Assembly (NCBI RefSeq): GCF_000145275.1
Contig: NC_014393.1
Location: 2,852,001 to 2,916,000, forward strand
DNA length: 64,000 nt
Reading direction: 5' to 3'
Origin: Clostridium cellulovorans 743B
GTDB taxonomy: Bacteria > Bacillota > Clostridia > Clostridiales > Clostridiaceae
Shown: piece after piece, positions 26,341 to 35,324 of the stretch
Layout: each line of letters begins with the position of its first letter
Numbering within the stretch: the stretch's first letter is position 1
The notes under the pieces: generated by a model
The model's database searches: none
What the model saw: only the letters and a program-made list of their open reading frames with translations
What the model was told of the DNA's origin: nothing
Position numbers and translations under genes: made by a program

Positions 26341-27201
26341 TTACACCCCCAAATATTTAGGAGTATATTCTATATCAACATCTAAATAAGTATAGCCACT
26401 TGTAGCACTGCTTTTTAATTGATTTCCTCCAAGTTCAAGCTGTAGAAAGGTGCTGCCGTATTCCATAAGATTAGTTATATTGGTTTCAGTGTTATTTTGA
26501 ATGAAAGTTATCTTCTTTTGTCCTGTATTTGTATTAACTTTTATAACCTCTCCTGCCGCCATAGCCTTTAATACTTTCATATATTGCCCATTGATTGGAT
26601 TAATCAAAGTGGGATTAGTGACACTTCCATTAGCTTTAAAGTAAATTATCATTCCTGTGTCTACGTCACCAACATTATTTAAAATCGTTGGAGTAGTAGC
26701 TTGAACACCAAATTTGAAATTAGTCATAACTAAAGGAAATGCAAAAGTTTTAGTCCATGATCCTGCACTAGCAATATTGCTTGATATGTCTTTCCAATAA
26801 GGATCTTCACATAGTAACTCCACTGAAAATCTTTTAATGTTTTTAAATCCTGTATTTTTAAATTCCACTGTTGATTGTGGCTTGCATTGTATGGATTTTA
26901 TTAAGCCTCCAATATAATAAGTTAATGTTCCTTCTAAATTAGGGTTAAATATCTTTATCATACTACGCTTTAAATCCTCTAAGATGTTTACATCATCACC
27001 TTTAATGGTTCCTGTAATAACTAACTCCCTTTCCCCTAAACTGCTGCCAGTAATCTGTTTTCCATCTTGCTTATAGTTTTTTATAACATCTATTTCATTG
27101 GCTACCTTATCTGCTCCATTAATATCTTCAAAGCGAAAGGGGAAACTATCGTTAATATTGATAGTCACCCCTTTACTATTTGTATATGTAATTATGTCCA
27201 T
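26341..27201 (-). CDS. Distal tail protein (Dit)
   Basis: 286 aa. The N-terminal galectin-like Dit ring domain is recognisable from INDSFPFRFEDINGADKV through SSLGERELVITGTIKGDD and VELLCEDPYWKD. The C-terminal half is beta-rich (TYLDVDIEYTPKYLGV at the end). Dit forms the hub linking the tail tube to the tip. Its place directly after the tape measure gene agrees. Confidence 0.85.
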   Translation of the reverse strand: MDIITYTNSKGVTININDSFPFRFEDINGADKVANEIDVIKNYKQDGKQITGSSLGERELVITGTIKGDDVNILEDLKRSMIKIFNPNLEGTLTYYIGGLIKSIQCKPQSTVEFKNTGFKNIKRFSVELLCEDPYWKDISSNIASAGSWTKTFAFPLVMTNFKFGVQATTPTILNNVGDVDTGMIIYFKANGSVTNPTLINPINGQYMKVLKAMAAGEVIKVNTNTGQKKITFIQNNTETNITNLMEYGSTFLQLELGGNQLKSSATSGYTYLDVDIEYTPKYLGV

Positions 27202-27264
27202 GAGTACCTCCTTACCTGCTCATATTGTAGCCCTAATAAATATTGGGCATTTTTATTTATTGAT

Positions 27265-29715
27265 TTATCTTGTAGCTTTTCTCATTGCCTTAAAGGTTTC
27301 ATAAGGATCTAACTCTCTAGGTGCATTTACTGTATAATAATTGTTTGTGCTGCTTGAGCCTATGCCTTGAAGTGTTGTTTCTGGTAGGTTAATCTTTGGT
27401 ACAGCTAAATTAGCCATTTCTGCACTTTGTCTTTTTAACTGGCTCATAGTAGATTTTATACCGTTTATTAAACCTTCCCCTGTATAAACTCCTAACTGCA
27501 TCATTACCCTACTTGGGGAATGTATGCCTAGAATATTTTTCACTATGCTTGGTAGGTTATCAGCTAAGTTAGATATAACATTTTTTGCAGCTTCTATTTT
27601 ATCCTCTATACCTTGTTTTAAACCATCAATAATATTACTTCCAAGTTCAAGAAATCGTGAAGGCAGACTTTTAAAGAATCCTACTATATCCTCAAATTTT
27701 TGCTTAACAGAATCAACTATTTCAGTTGCTTTATTTGCGATACCTTCTTTCATATCTAAAAATAATTGAACTGAATTTGTAAGTATTTCTAAAAACTTTT
27801 CTTTTATCCCATCTTTAAGCTCAATAAATTTCTCTACAGCTTTATCTTTAAGCTCTATTACTTTTCCTATTATTTTATCTTTTAACTCAATTACCTTTGC
27901 AACGAGATTTTGAACTAATTCTATAGCTTTAGCTTTTATTTCATCCCAATGATTATAGAGTAAAATTCCTATAGCTATTACTGCTGCTATAGCTAATATA
28001 ATTAATGTTATTGGACTTGTTAAAAAAGCAAATGCCGTACTTAATGCCCCTGTTGCAATGGTGGCTGTTCCTGCTACCCATTCCCACAAAGTAAGTCCTG
28101 CACTTGCTAATGCTTGTTGGATATTAAAAGCAATAATTAAAGCTGTGACAGCTCCAATGGCTACTCCTAATAATTCAACAGTTTCTTTATTATCGCTGAT
28201 CCATTGAGGTAATTCTTTTAGACTTTCTAAAACATCTTTTATCTTTGGTGCTATCTCAGCAAATTTTGTTACTAATATTTCCATGAAAGGAGTTACATCT
28301 TGAGAAATAATATCTGCTAATGGCTGCATTGCAGGAGCAATGGCATCTTGCATTTTCCTCATTGCACTTTCTAATTGCATAGCAGGATTATTTTCTGTCA
28401 TTGCCTGACTTGCTTTATCTGTGGCTCCTTGAAAGCCATCAACTCCTTGCATACCTTCTGCCATAGCAGTTACAACTTTTCCTCTTAAGTCTTCCCACTG
28501 AGTTCCGAATAAAGCAACTCCTGCTGCATTTTGTTGCACTGGATCTTTTATTCCTGCTAAAGCTGTAATTGTTGCAGTAAATGCATTTTGTGCATCTGTT
28601 CCCCCTTTAGCAATAGCTGCACCCATTTGATCTGCACTTAAACCAATCATTGCAAAGCCTTCTTGCGTGGTGGTACTTCCATCCTGAGCACGTATATTAA
28701 ACTCTTTCATGGCATCTCCGACTTTGTCTAAATTAAATGCACCTGCTTGAGCACCTTTAATTAAAATACCCATAGCTTGATTCATTGAAATTCCCATGGA
28801 TGAAAATTGTGGAGAATATTCTCTAACCGTATCTAATAATTCACCACTGAAATTCCCTCCATTTTGAAAACCATAGGTAATTAAATCAAGTGCTTCTTGA
28901 CCACCTACACCAAAGTTTTTCATTGCTATGGAAGTAGTATTTATAACACTGTTAACATCTTCACCAAATACATCAGAAATAGTCATAGCTCCTTCTGCTA
29001 TTTCATCTATCTGTCCAAAGGGTAAATCTTTCATACTTTGCTTAACTGCAATTATAGCTTGAGTTGCTTCATCTAAATTTTCACCAAAGCCATCCTTCCA
29101 AACCTTATCAGCTTTCATTTGAAGTTCACTAGCTTCTTCTCCTGTTAATCCTAAACTTGCTTGTAATTTACCTACGCTTTTATTCCAATCTAGGTTATTT
29201 TTTATTCCTGCTGCTCCTAGTCCTGCTATAGCTGCAGCTCCAACTGCTAAACCTGTTTTAATCTTTTCTCCTATAGTTCCAGCTACTTCACCAAGCTTTC
29301 CAAGGATTCCTTTAGTTTTTTCTGTATTATCACCTACTTCAACAGTTTCTTTGCTAGTTTGCCTTAATTGACTTCGATAATTTTGCATTTGCTGCTCTGT
29401 TTGTGCAAGCTCTCTTTGAAAAGCTCTGTATTGACCTGCAGTAATATCACCATTTTGAAATTGCTTTTCTACTTGTTCTTGTGCTGTCCTTAAAGTAGCT
29501 AGTTTCTTTCTAGTATTCTCCACAGCATCAGCTAATAACTGTTGCTTTTGAACAATTAAATCTGTATTGCTTGGATCAAGTTTTAAAAGATTTTGAACTT
29601 GCTTTAATTCCCCTTGAATATCTCTAGATTTTTTATCTACATCACCAAGAGCCTTTGATAAACCTGTGGTATCTGCTCCAATTGTCACATTAATACCCTT
29701 TATTGTTTCTGGCAC
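27265..29715 (-). CDS. Tail tape measure protein
   Basis: About 816 aa. It sets tail length and is ejected with DNA. The N-terminal 170 residues are a coiled coil (DVDKKSRDIQGELKQVQNLL). About 170-500 is a TMP-core region (GLTGEEASELQMKADKVWKD; GNFSGELLDTVREYS). Hydrophobic segments lie at about 520-605, and a C-terminal amphipathic repeat region (KAIELVQNLVAKVIELKDKI) closes it. The start GTG 29715 has AAAGGGGTG upstream; an earlier GTG (29724) opens the frame. Length predicts a tail near 120 nm if 1.5 angstrom per residue holds. Confidence 0.92.
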   Translation of the reverse strand: MPETIKGINVTIGADTTGLSKALGDVDKKSRDIQGELKQVQNLLKLDPSNTDLIVQKQQLLADAVENTRKKLATLRTAQEQVEKQFQNGDITAGQYRAFQRELAQTEQQMQNYRSQLRQTSKETVEVGDNTEKTKGILGKLGEVAGTIGEKIKTGLAVGAAAIAGLGAAGIKNNLDWNKSVGKLQASLGLTGEEASELQMKADKVWKDGFGENLDEATQAIIAVKQSMKDLPFGQIDEIAEGAMTISDVFGEDVNSVINTTSIAMKNFGVGGQEALDLITYGFQNGGNFSGELLDTVREYSPQFSSMGISMNQAMGILIKGAQAGAFNLDKVGDAMKEFNIRAQDGSTTTQEGFAMIGLSADQMGAAIAKGGTDAQNAFTATITALAGIKDPVQQNAAGVALFGTQWEDLRGKVVTAMAEGMQGVDGFQGATDKASQAMTENNPAMQLESAMRKMQDAIAPAMQPLADIISQDVTPFMEILVTKFAEIAPKIKDVLESLKELPQWISDNKETVELLGVAIGAVTALIIAFNIQQALASAGLTLWEWVAGTATIATGALSTAFAFLTSPITLIILAIAAVIAIGILLYNHWDEIKAKAIELVQNLVAKVIELKDKIIGKVIELKDKAVEKFIELKDGIKEKFLEILTNSVQLFLDMKEGIANKATEIVDSVKQKFEDIVGFFKSLPSRFLELGSNIIDGLKQGIEDKIEAAKNVISNLADNLPSIVKNILGIHSPSRVMMQLGVYTGEGLINGIKSTMSQLKRQSAEMANLAVPKINLPETTLQGIGSSSTNNYYTVNAPRELDPYETFKAMRKATR

Positions 29716-29730
29716 ATTTATCACCCCTTT

Positions 29731-30313
29731 CTATGAAAAGAATTGTTTATCAATATCACCTTGAGTTGCCTTTGTGGTTGTATTATTTGCTTCTTTATAA
29801 TCCTGTGTCCATATATCTGCAAAGGTTAAAAACTCACTTATAGAAAAGTTATTTAACTCTTCTAAAGTTAGCTTCATTTGTTTAGCTATAACCAGTATTC
29901 TAATATCAAAGTTCTTATCAAATACCTCATCACTACTGTTTTGTGGCTGGGTGCTTATTTCTAGATTTTGCTCTGGGAAACAAACCGTCTATAGCTTCCT
30001 CCACTATCGTTCCCATTACTTCTAAATCAAAGCCATCTGCATCCTCTTGAAGCCATTTTTCAAAGGTAGGAAACTCTGAGCCTGAACCAAATTTATATGT
30101 TTTATTCATTATATAAGCTAGTTGTAATATCACTACAGTGTCAAAGGCTTCAAAGTTAATGTCCTTTGATCCATCTTCTTTTGTTTTTTCAACCTCTATA
30201 AATTTAGCTATATCAGCCATTATGTCTCTCTTAAAATCTTTTTTATAAAGGTGAGGACTTAAAGCAGTTGCCTTAAGTCCCATTTCCTTTTCATTTAATT
30301 GTATTGTCCTCAT
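29731..30313 (-). CDS. Tail assembly chaperone, predicted +1 frameshift product (gpGT-like)
   Basis: The upstream chaperone frame reads LFP then RAKSRNKHPATKQ and stops at 29933. A second frame without its own start reads QNLEISTQPQNSSDEVFDKN, then ILVIAKQMKLTLEELNNFSI, and stops at 29731. Skipping one base after CCC (29975-29977, CCC AGA) joins them: from 29973 to 29731 is exactly 81 codons. Siphophages almost always encode such a G/GT pair before the tape measure gene, and +1 slips on CCC are known in some Gram-positive phages. The site itself is inferred. Confidence 0.7.
29933..30313 (-). CDS. Tail assembly chaperone, short form (gpG-like)
   Basis: 126 aa. Begins MRTIQLNEKEMGLKATALSP, with LYKKDFKRDIMADIAKFIEV and a FPTFEKWLQEDADGFDLEVM helix, the pattern of gram-positive siphophage chaperones that bind the tape measure protein during tail assembly. 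It lies between the major tail protein and the tape measure gene, as expected. It is the unshifted product of the frameshift pair. Confidence 0.8.
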   Translation of the reverse strand: MRTIQLNEKEMGLKATALSPHLYKKDFKRDIMADIAKFIEVEKTKEDGSKDINFEAFDTVVILQLAYIMNKTYKFGSGSEFPTFEKWLQEDADGFDLEVMGTIVEEAIDGLFPRAKSRNKHPATKQ

Positions 30314-30335
30314 AAACTTGTCCCTCCGTTATCCT

Positions 30336-30890
30336 TTAAGCGGCAATATACACTTTATCAAAGAATGAATTGTATATCTCTGCATTAGTATCATTTAACT
30401 CTAAAGTATATTTAACAGCGGATTTACCACTAATAATTGTAGGTGCTATTGTCACACTTAAGGTTTCTGTAGTTGGCTCTTTTGTCTTTTCTGTTGTCTT
30501 ATGCTCTTGCTTTGGTCTACTTGCTTTACAAGAATAATAAACAAATCTCCTATTTCTAACATCGCCATCAACCTGTGCTAAAATAGCAAATTCTGCTTGC
30601 TCTCCGTTAGAAAGTTCTAATAATCCACCATTAGCATCAATTACACTTCCAATCATTCTTGCTAAAATTTCATCTGGTATCAAGGCACATTCTAAATCTG
30701 CTGTATAACCATTGTTTGCTGTTGCACTATAATATAATCTATTGTCAGCGTAGAATTCCACGCTATCCCCTGCAGGCTCTGGTGAATATCCTACAACACC
30801 TTCAACTTTTATTGGTATTTCATAGGTTCCATCTGCTTTTCTAAAAGCAATATGTAAATTACTTAATCCATATCTAACTTTGTTTGACAT
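30336..30890 (-). CDS. Major tail protein (phi13 family)
   Basis: 184 aa. VRYGLSNLHIAFRKADGTYE at the start, PVKVEGVVGYSPEPAG-like core (here IKVEGVVGYSPEPAGDSVEF), EFYADNRLYYSA, and the ALIPDEIL region are typical of tail tube proteins of this family. It polymerises into the tail tube. The C-terminal SAVKYTLELNDTNAEIYNSF closes the domain with no added Ig module. Placed between the tail completion and chaperone genes. Confidence 0.88.
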   Translation of the reverse strand: MSNKVRYGLSNLHIAFRKADGTYEIPIKVEGVVGYSPEPAGDSVEFYADNRLYYSATANNGYTADLECALIPDEILARMIGSVIDANGGLLELSNGEQAEFAILAQVDGDVRNRRFVYYSCKASRPKQEHKTTEKTKEPTTETLSVTIAPTIISGKSAVKYTLELNDTNAEIYNSFFDKVYIAA

Positions 30891-30905
30891 AATATTTTCA
30901 CTCCT

Positions 30906-31232
30906 CTAAATCTGTATTTCATAAAGTATTTGATACATTTTCTCTGTCTCAATATAAGTTTCTGTTTTTCTATAAGGTATCTTTAATTCTTTAAATTTAT
31001 CTTGTAATAACCTTTCTTTCTCAGGCTCTTTAAACTCTGTATATAGTTCAATATGATAAACTCCTATCTCAAAATAATTAGTATTGTCAGCGATTAAATC
31101 ATTATCTTCTATAAATCTATAAGTTATAAAGGGCAATGATGGAGGTGGATTATCATCATCAACTATAAAATGATCGTAGGCAACAGGAAAATTAAAGCTC
31201 TTTAGGTTTTTATATAAGTCTTCTTGTGTCAT
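30906..31232 (-). CDS. Tail completion/terminator protein
   Basis: 108 aa. FPVAYDHFIVDDDNPPPSLPFITYRF and IGVYHIELYTEFKEPEKERLL are typical of the small tail terminator genes found just before the major tail protein in HK97-like phages. One base separates it from the gp10-like gene. Function is from gene order and size; residues are not diagnostic. Confidence 0.7.
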   Translation of the reverse strand: MTQEDLYKNLKSFNFPVAYDHFIVDDDNPPPSLPFITYRFIEDNDLIADNTNYFEIGVYHIELYTEFKEPEKERLLQDKFKELKIPYRKTETYIETEKMYQILYEIQI

Positions 31233-31233
31233 T

Positions 31234-31614
31234 CTATCTTCCTCCGTTTTGAATAATGCTTTTTATCCTATCTTCTAAATCCCCAGCTACAGAATCAAAA
31301 GCTGGCTCTACGTGTTTTACAGCCTGCACCCTTCCACCGTTTCTTTTAGCATGTCCAAACTCCAACAAATGAACTAATCCACTATATTTTTTATTCCAAA
31401 TAACATTTTTAACTTGCCCACGTTCTTTTATTTTAGTTATCTTAAAACCCTTTTTATATTTACCTCTATCACTTGGCGAAGTCTCTCTTATCTTTTTTAA
31501 AGTGTCCTTTGTGGTTTGATTTACTTCGACTTCTATAGCTTCCGATATCTCCTCCGTATAACTGCCAATGGTTTCTGTAATTGTTGCTGCTAATCTACTT
31601 ATATCTATATCCAT
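31234..31614 (-). CDS. HK97 gp10-like head-tail protein
   Basis: 126 aa. The signature is SPSDRGKYKKGFKITKIKE with VWNKKYSGLVHLLEFGHAKR and VKHVEPAFDSV, which is the HK97-gp10-like pattern (RTGxLxxS..., then YxxxxExGH). It joins the tail to the head connector. Packed in the usual connector series between the head closure and tail completion genes. Confidence 0.85.
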   Translation of the reverse strand: MDIDISRLAATITETIGSYTEEISEAIEVEVNQTTKDTLKKIRETSPSDRGKYKKGFKITKIKERGQVKNVIWNKKYSGLVHLLEFGHAKRNGGRVQAVKHVEPAFDSVAGDLEDRIKSIIQNGGR

Positions 31615-31616
31615 AG

Positions 31617-31913
31617 TTACACCTTCTCACAAATTAATTCTGTATAATCTAATGAAGGCTCATAAGTTCTTAGTACTTTGTAGCGTTGATTTTCAAACTC
31701 AACAATTTTCTGTCCCTCATATTCAAAGGTATTTACTACAAAAACTATTGAAGGCTTTAATCCAGTTGAGTTGGCATTGTAAAACTCTGCTCTAGAAATA
31801 GATTTTTTATTGCAGTATACTTCTGTCTTTATATCAGTTGGTGTTGGTTTCTTATTACCAATAGAATCTGAATCATGTTTTTGTTTAATAAGTATAAGTA
31901 AATCACTCCACAT
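31617..31913 (-). CDS. Phage head closure protein
   Basis: 98 aa from ATG 31913, which overlaps the connector gene by 11 bases; the frame itself opens at 31925. MWSDLLILIKQKHDSDSIGN followed by KTEVYCNKKSISRAEFYNAN and IVEFENQRYKVLRTYEPSLD is the usual small SPP1 gp16-like head closure protein with a beta-barrel fold. Role assigned from pattern and position. Confidence 0.8.
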   Translation of the reverse strand: MWSDLLILIKQKHDSDSIGNKKPTPTDIKTEVYCNKKSISRAEFYNANSTGLKPSIVFVVNTFEYEGQKIVEFENQRYKVLRTYEPSLDYTELICEKV

Positions 31914-32178
31914 TGTAATCACCACATAAGGCTAAACTTTGTTTAAGTGACTCATAAGAAAGCTTGTATCTATCACTATCTTTATTGTCTAAACCAAAGT
32001 TTGCTTTGCAATATAGTTTTATGGCTTGTTGAATTAGTGGATCTGTATCAGGTATTCTTTTAACTCCACTTAATAATAAATCAGCTTTGCAAGCTTCAAT
32101 TAAATCAGTTATTTCTGTGTTCATTTCTTCTGAGTTGTTTTTGATTCTGAGTGATGTTTTAATTTTGTCTAATGACAT
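31903..32178 (-). CDS. Head-tail connector (gp6-like)
   Basis: 91 aa, helical. MSLDKIKTSLRIKNNSEEMN, EITDLIEACKADLLLSGVKR and DPLIQQAIKLYCKANFGLDN match the HK97 gp6-like connector family. A GGAGG precedes the ATG. It should directly follow the capsid gene, but a 352-aa unrelated gene has been inserted between them. Confidence 0.87.
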   Translation of the reverse strand: MSLDKIKTSLRIKNNSEEMNTEITDLIEACKADLLLSGVKRIPDTDPLIQQAIKLYCKANFGLDNKDSDRYKLSYESLKQSLALCGDYNVE

Positions 32179-32197
32179 CTAAAATCCTCCTACAACG

Positions 32198-32232
32198 AAA
32201 AAAGAGAAGCCGTAAAGACTTCTCTTCTTAAT
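32198..32232 (-). terminator. Terminator of the inserted gene
   Basis: GAGAAG-C (32203 onward) pairs with GACTTCTCTT; read leftward the stem AAGAGAAGTC/GGCTTCTCTT is followed by TTTT. It sits 50-85 bases past the stop of the inserted gene and upstream of the connector gene. Confidence 0.75.
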
Positions 32233-32282
32233 AATATTGGTTAATTTTCCTTTTTACATAATGACACCAATATCTCTAAGTA

Positions 32283-33341
32283 TCAATTTTCTTCCTTTAG
32301 TTTATTTAAAAATTCTGAAATCATCATTACACTAATTAATTTTTGTTCATTCCATTTAGCCTGTTGCAAATCAGGATTATTCTTAACTTTTTCCCAATCA
32401 CTTTGTGATTTTTTGTCTAAATCTAATTGAAATTCTAAAAATGATACAGTTAAATCTCCAAACAAAGTAATTACATCATCAAAATAAAATTTTCCAGTCT
32501 CCGTTTTCTGTTTTTTAGGATCCAAGAATAGTAAATTAATTGTTTCTTCTAATAACCAAACGTTCTCAGTGAACTTACTATAACGCTTATGTCCGCACAT
32601 AGATGTTGTTAGTAAAATTGCATCTAGATTCTTATATCTTTCTGCTGGAACAAAAGAATTATTGGTGAACACACCTTCATTACCAAATATATATGAATAC
32701 CATTCATCCAAATCTGATACTGCATCTAAACTAACTGCTAAAATGTTGAAATTTGTATCATCTGATATTGGAAATTTGTCAGACGCACCAGTAACATAAT
32801 CTTTAAGTTTATTATCAAGCCTACTTTGTTCTTCAACATCAATATAATTATTACATATATTGGGTTTTAGTATTTCCTTTACTTCATTCACTATTGTTTT
32901 ATATTCTGGAATTCTTTCAGGCATACATATTTTTAAAGTATTGTGTCTCTCGCTTTCTATCCTCTTTGTCAAATCAGGACATTTTACCTCTATATTAATT
33001 ATTTTCCCATTATGCTCAAAACAACATTCTGGATTTTTATTTCCATTGTATTTCGGCTCATATACAAATCTATTATTATACTTTCTTAATATGTAGTATA
33101 GCACATTTATTTCTGAAACATTTTGAAGATACTGAGCTTCATTATATTTACTAGCTAACCTTATTTTATTATCTAACAGATCCTTCATTTCATCATAATC
33201 TAAACTTTTATAAAGTGTATCTAACATTTCGAGGAAATCATTATAATATCTAAATTTATTCTCATATGATATCTTAATTGGATTTTTATCATCTGCTTTT
33301 TCGAGTCTCTCTTTTATCATTTCATTGATGTTAATGGACAT
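32283..33341 (-). CDS. Putative PD-(D/E)xK nuclease-fold protein inserted in the head module
   Basis: 352 aa, no known phage structural role. The stretch around residues 77-120 fits a restriction-endonuclease-like core: Glu77 (VSEINVLYYIL), Pro104-Glu105 in NKNPECCFEHNGK, then Glu118-x-Lys120 in IINIEVKCP. The remainder is mixed alpha/beta; LTTSMCGHKRYSKF and a C-terminal helix bundle are not recognised. It has its own promoter, AGGGGG ribosome site and terminator, so it is a moron expressed from the prophage. A defence or superinfection-exclusion role is likely by context but unproven. Confidence 0.75.
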   Translation of the reverse strand: MSININEMIKERLEKADDKNPIKISYENKFRYYNDFLEMLDTLYKSLDYDEMKDLLDNKIRLASKYNEAQYLQNVSEINVLYYILRKYNNRFVYEPKYNGNKNPECCFEHNGKIINIEVKCPDLTKRIESERHNTLKICMPERIPEYKTIVNEVKEILKPNICNNYIDVEEQSRLDNKLKDYVTGASDKFPISDDTNFNILAVSLDAVSDLDEWYSYIFGNEGVFTNNSFVPAERYKNLDAILLTTSMCGHKRYSKFTENVWLLEETINLLFLDPKKQKTETGKFYFDDVITLFGDLTVSFLEFQLDLDKKSQSDWEKVKNNPDLQQAKWNEQKLISVMMISEFLNKLKEEN

Positions 33342-33359
33342 TCTATACCCCCTAATATG

Positions 33360-33388
33360 GTTATATTGTTTTTTAATTCCTACATCAA
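33360..33388 (-). promoter_or_regulatory. Promoter of the inserted nuclease-like gene
   Basis: Leftward TTGATG (33388-33383), 17-bp spacer, TATAAC (33365-33360), with AGGGGG seven bases before the start codon. It permits transcription independent of the phage late promoter. The implied leader is very short. Confidence 0.6.
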
Positions 33389-33498
33389 GTGATTATTTTT
33401 TCTAGTCCTCATATAAATGCTCTTTACCACAAAACTGGTATTTTAATCACTTTATTTAATTATTATATAATTTATTTATTTATTTTACAATATTCCCC

Positions 33499-34701
33499 CT
33501 AATTAGTACCTTTTTTTATAAGAAGCACCCCATTAGCATCCCTTAACTTACCATCCCCAAGTAATGTTGCCTTATCAATCCATTCATCTGTATCTTCGTC
33601 AAAATATCTTTTCAAAGTCATTTGCAAGTTTGAATTAAAGATATATTCACTTAAATCAACAAATACTGCAAAAACATCTCCTGCTACAGCTGATTCATAA
33701 TTTGGAATATAATCAGCTTCCACACAAAGAACATCATACCCTCCGAATCTTCTAACAGGTGCTCCAGTTATTCCATAGTTTGCTCTTGCGATAGGCTGTC
33801 CATTTGCATCTACCATTCCATCAATGTATCCTTCAAAGGTTGCCTTTGTCATGATCCAGATTCCATTACCTTCATAAGCTAAAGGAATTTTTGCAAAGAC
33901 ATTCTTTTTCCACTTTGACCAATCACTAATATCTGCTGCAGCTATAGTTATTTGTTGGTCTTTAGGAATTTCTGTTGTATGTTTGATTATTCCCTTTGGT
34001 TCCCCTGTTCCTGATCCACTGATAACTGATTGCTCTATTGCCACAACAATAGCTTCTGCCATATCTGCTGCTATAGTAGCTTCAAATACTGGAAGTGCTA
34101 CGGTATCAGCTTCTAAGCTTGTTGCAATTCTGCATTGTAGTTTATAATAGCTAAATTCAATAAAGGTTTTAACTGTTTTCTTTTGTTTATCTGAAAGAGT
34201 TCCTTCAGCTTTCCATGTTGCCACTGGCTTAACAGATGCAGTTGGTATTTTAACCCCACCTTTAAAAGCTGTTTTTCTTATTCTGCTGTAAATTTGCCCA
34301 TAAGATTTTAGCTTTTGTATAATTTCATTCATTACAGTTGTAGGAATTACTGCACCTAAATCTGTTGTCATGGTAGTTGCATCGGCTCTTAATTCATTTG
34401 AAATAACGCCTGTCCTTGCATAGTTCATAAATGCTTTTCTATACTCAAGGCTTGAATACTTATCATCTCTTTCCTCTAAATTTTCTTTATTTCCTATAAT
34501 AAAATTCTCTCTTACTTCGCCAGTATTACCTTTGTTTATTTCTCCTGCCTCCTTTATAAGCCTTTCTCTTTTTTCAAGTTGTCCTTGTTCTTCGTTTAGT
34601 TCTCTTAATTCAATTTCTATTGCGTTTAAATCTGCTTTAGGCTCTTCTAGCATTGTTCTTAATTCTGCTTTTCTTGCAATTATTTGTTGTAATGTTTTCA
34701 T
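33499..34701 (-). CDS. Major capsid protein (HK97 family)
   Basis: 400 aa. The N-terminal 100 residues are a charged coiled-coil delta domain (RELNEEQGQLEKRERLIKEA) that the prohead protease would remove. Mature capsid starts near residue 105-110 (ATTMTTDLGAVIPTTVMNEI) and carries the HK97 fold signatures LKSYGQIYSRIRKTAF, SGSGTGEPKGI and PVRRFGGYDV. Directly downstream of the protease gene, as usual. Confidence 0.93.
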   Translation of the reverse strand: MKTLQQIIARKAELRTMLEEPKADLNAIEIELRELNEEQGQLEKRERLIKEAGEINKGNTGEVRENFIIGNKENLEERDDKYSSLEYRKAFMNYARTGVISNELRADATTMTTDLGAVIPTTVMNEIIQKLKSYGQIYSRIRKTAFKGGVKIPTASVKPVATWKAEGTLSDKQKKTVKTFIEFSYYKLQCRIATSLEADTVALPVFEATIAADMAEAIVVAIEQSVISGSGTGEPKGIIKHTTEIPKDQQITIAAADISDWSKWKKNVFAKIPLAYEGNGIWIMTKATFEGYIDGMVDANGQPIARANYGITGAPVRRFGGYDVLCVEADYIPNYESAVAGDVFAVFVDLSEYIFNSNLQMTLKRYFDEDTDEWIDKATLLGDGKLRDANGVLLIKKGTN

Positions 34702-34721
34702 ATATAAAACACCTTCCTCTT

Positions 34722-35324
34722 TTATAATAAAGTTTGAATTATTAATTTCTTTCTAAGTTCTTCACGTTTTTTAGTTTCTTCTTTAAAGGTTTCTAGACTT
34801 CTACAGCTCATTTCTGAGCTATCATAGGCTGGGAATGTACAAGGACTTACTTCAAATAAATTTGCTTCTACAATACTTCTTTTGTAGATTTCTCTGCCTT
34901 CAAACTGAACCTTTGACCATACATCATTAAGGCACATAAAACCAAAGGATGAACCATCTACATCACCACGTTTTACGCTTTCATAAGCATCATTACCATA
35001 AGTATTGTTAGGTAAATCAATATCATAGTTTAATCCCGAAGTATCTGAGTTAAATCTAAGTGTTCCTGCCGATACACTCCCTAAAGGTTTAGAAGTATCA
35101 TGATTCCATAATGCCTTTTGGTTTCTGTTTTGCAGGGATTTATCAAAAGCTCCTGAAGCTATTTCCTCTAAGAATTCATCACCCCATCTATCCCTCATTA
35201 AGGTTGGAGAATTATATTTAACAGCATATCCTCCAATAGTCTTTTTTTCACTCTCTCCAAATTCCCTAACCTCAATTTTTTCAGTTATTAACTGCCTCGT
35301 CTCCTTTTCCACTATTCTCATCAC
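34722..35324 (-). CDS. HK97-family prohead protease
   Basis: Up to 200 aa. Serine protease of the U35/HK97 family: the histidine motif is ALWNHDTSKPLGS, the serine motif VKRGDVDGSSFGF, preceded by YAVKYNSPT. It cleaves scaffold and delta domains during capsid maturation. The gene overlaps the end of the portal gene; GTG 35312 with an upstream GGGGG is as likely a start as 35321. Confidence 0.9.
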   Translation of the reverse strand: MMRIVEKETRQLITEKIEVREFGESEKKTIGGYAVKYNSPTLMRDRWGDEFLEEIASGAFDKSLQNRNQKALWNHDTSKPLGSVSAGTLRFNSDTSGLNYDIDLPNNTYGNDAYESVKRGDVDGSSFGFMCLNDVWSKVQFEGREIYKRSIVEANLFEVSPCTFPAYDSSEMSCRSLETFKEETKKREELRKKLIIQTLL

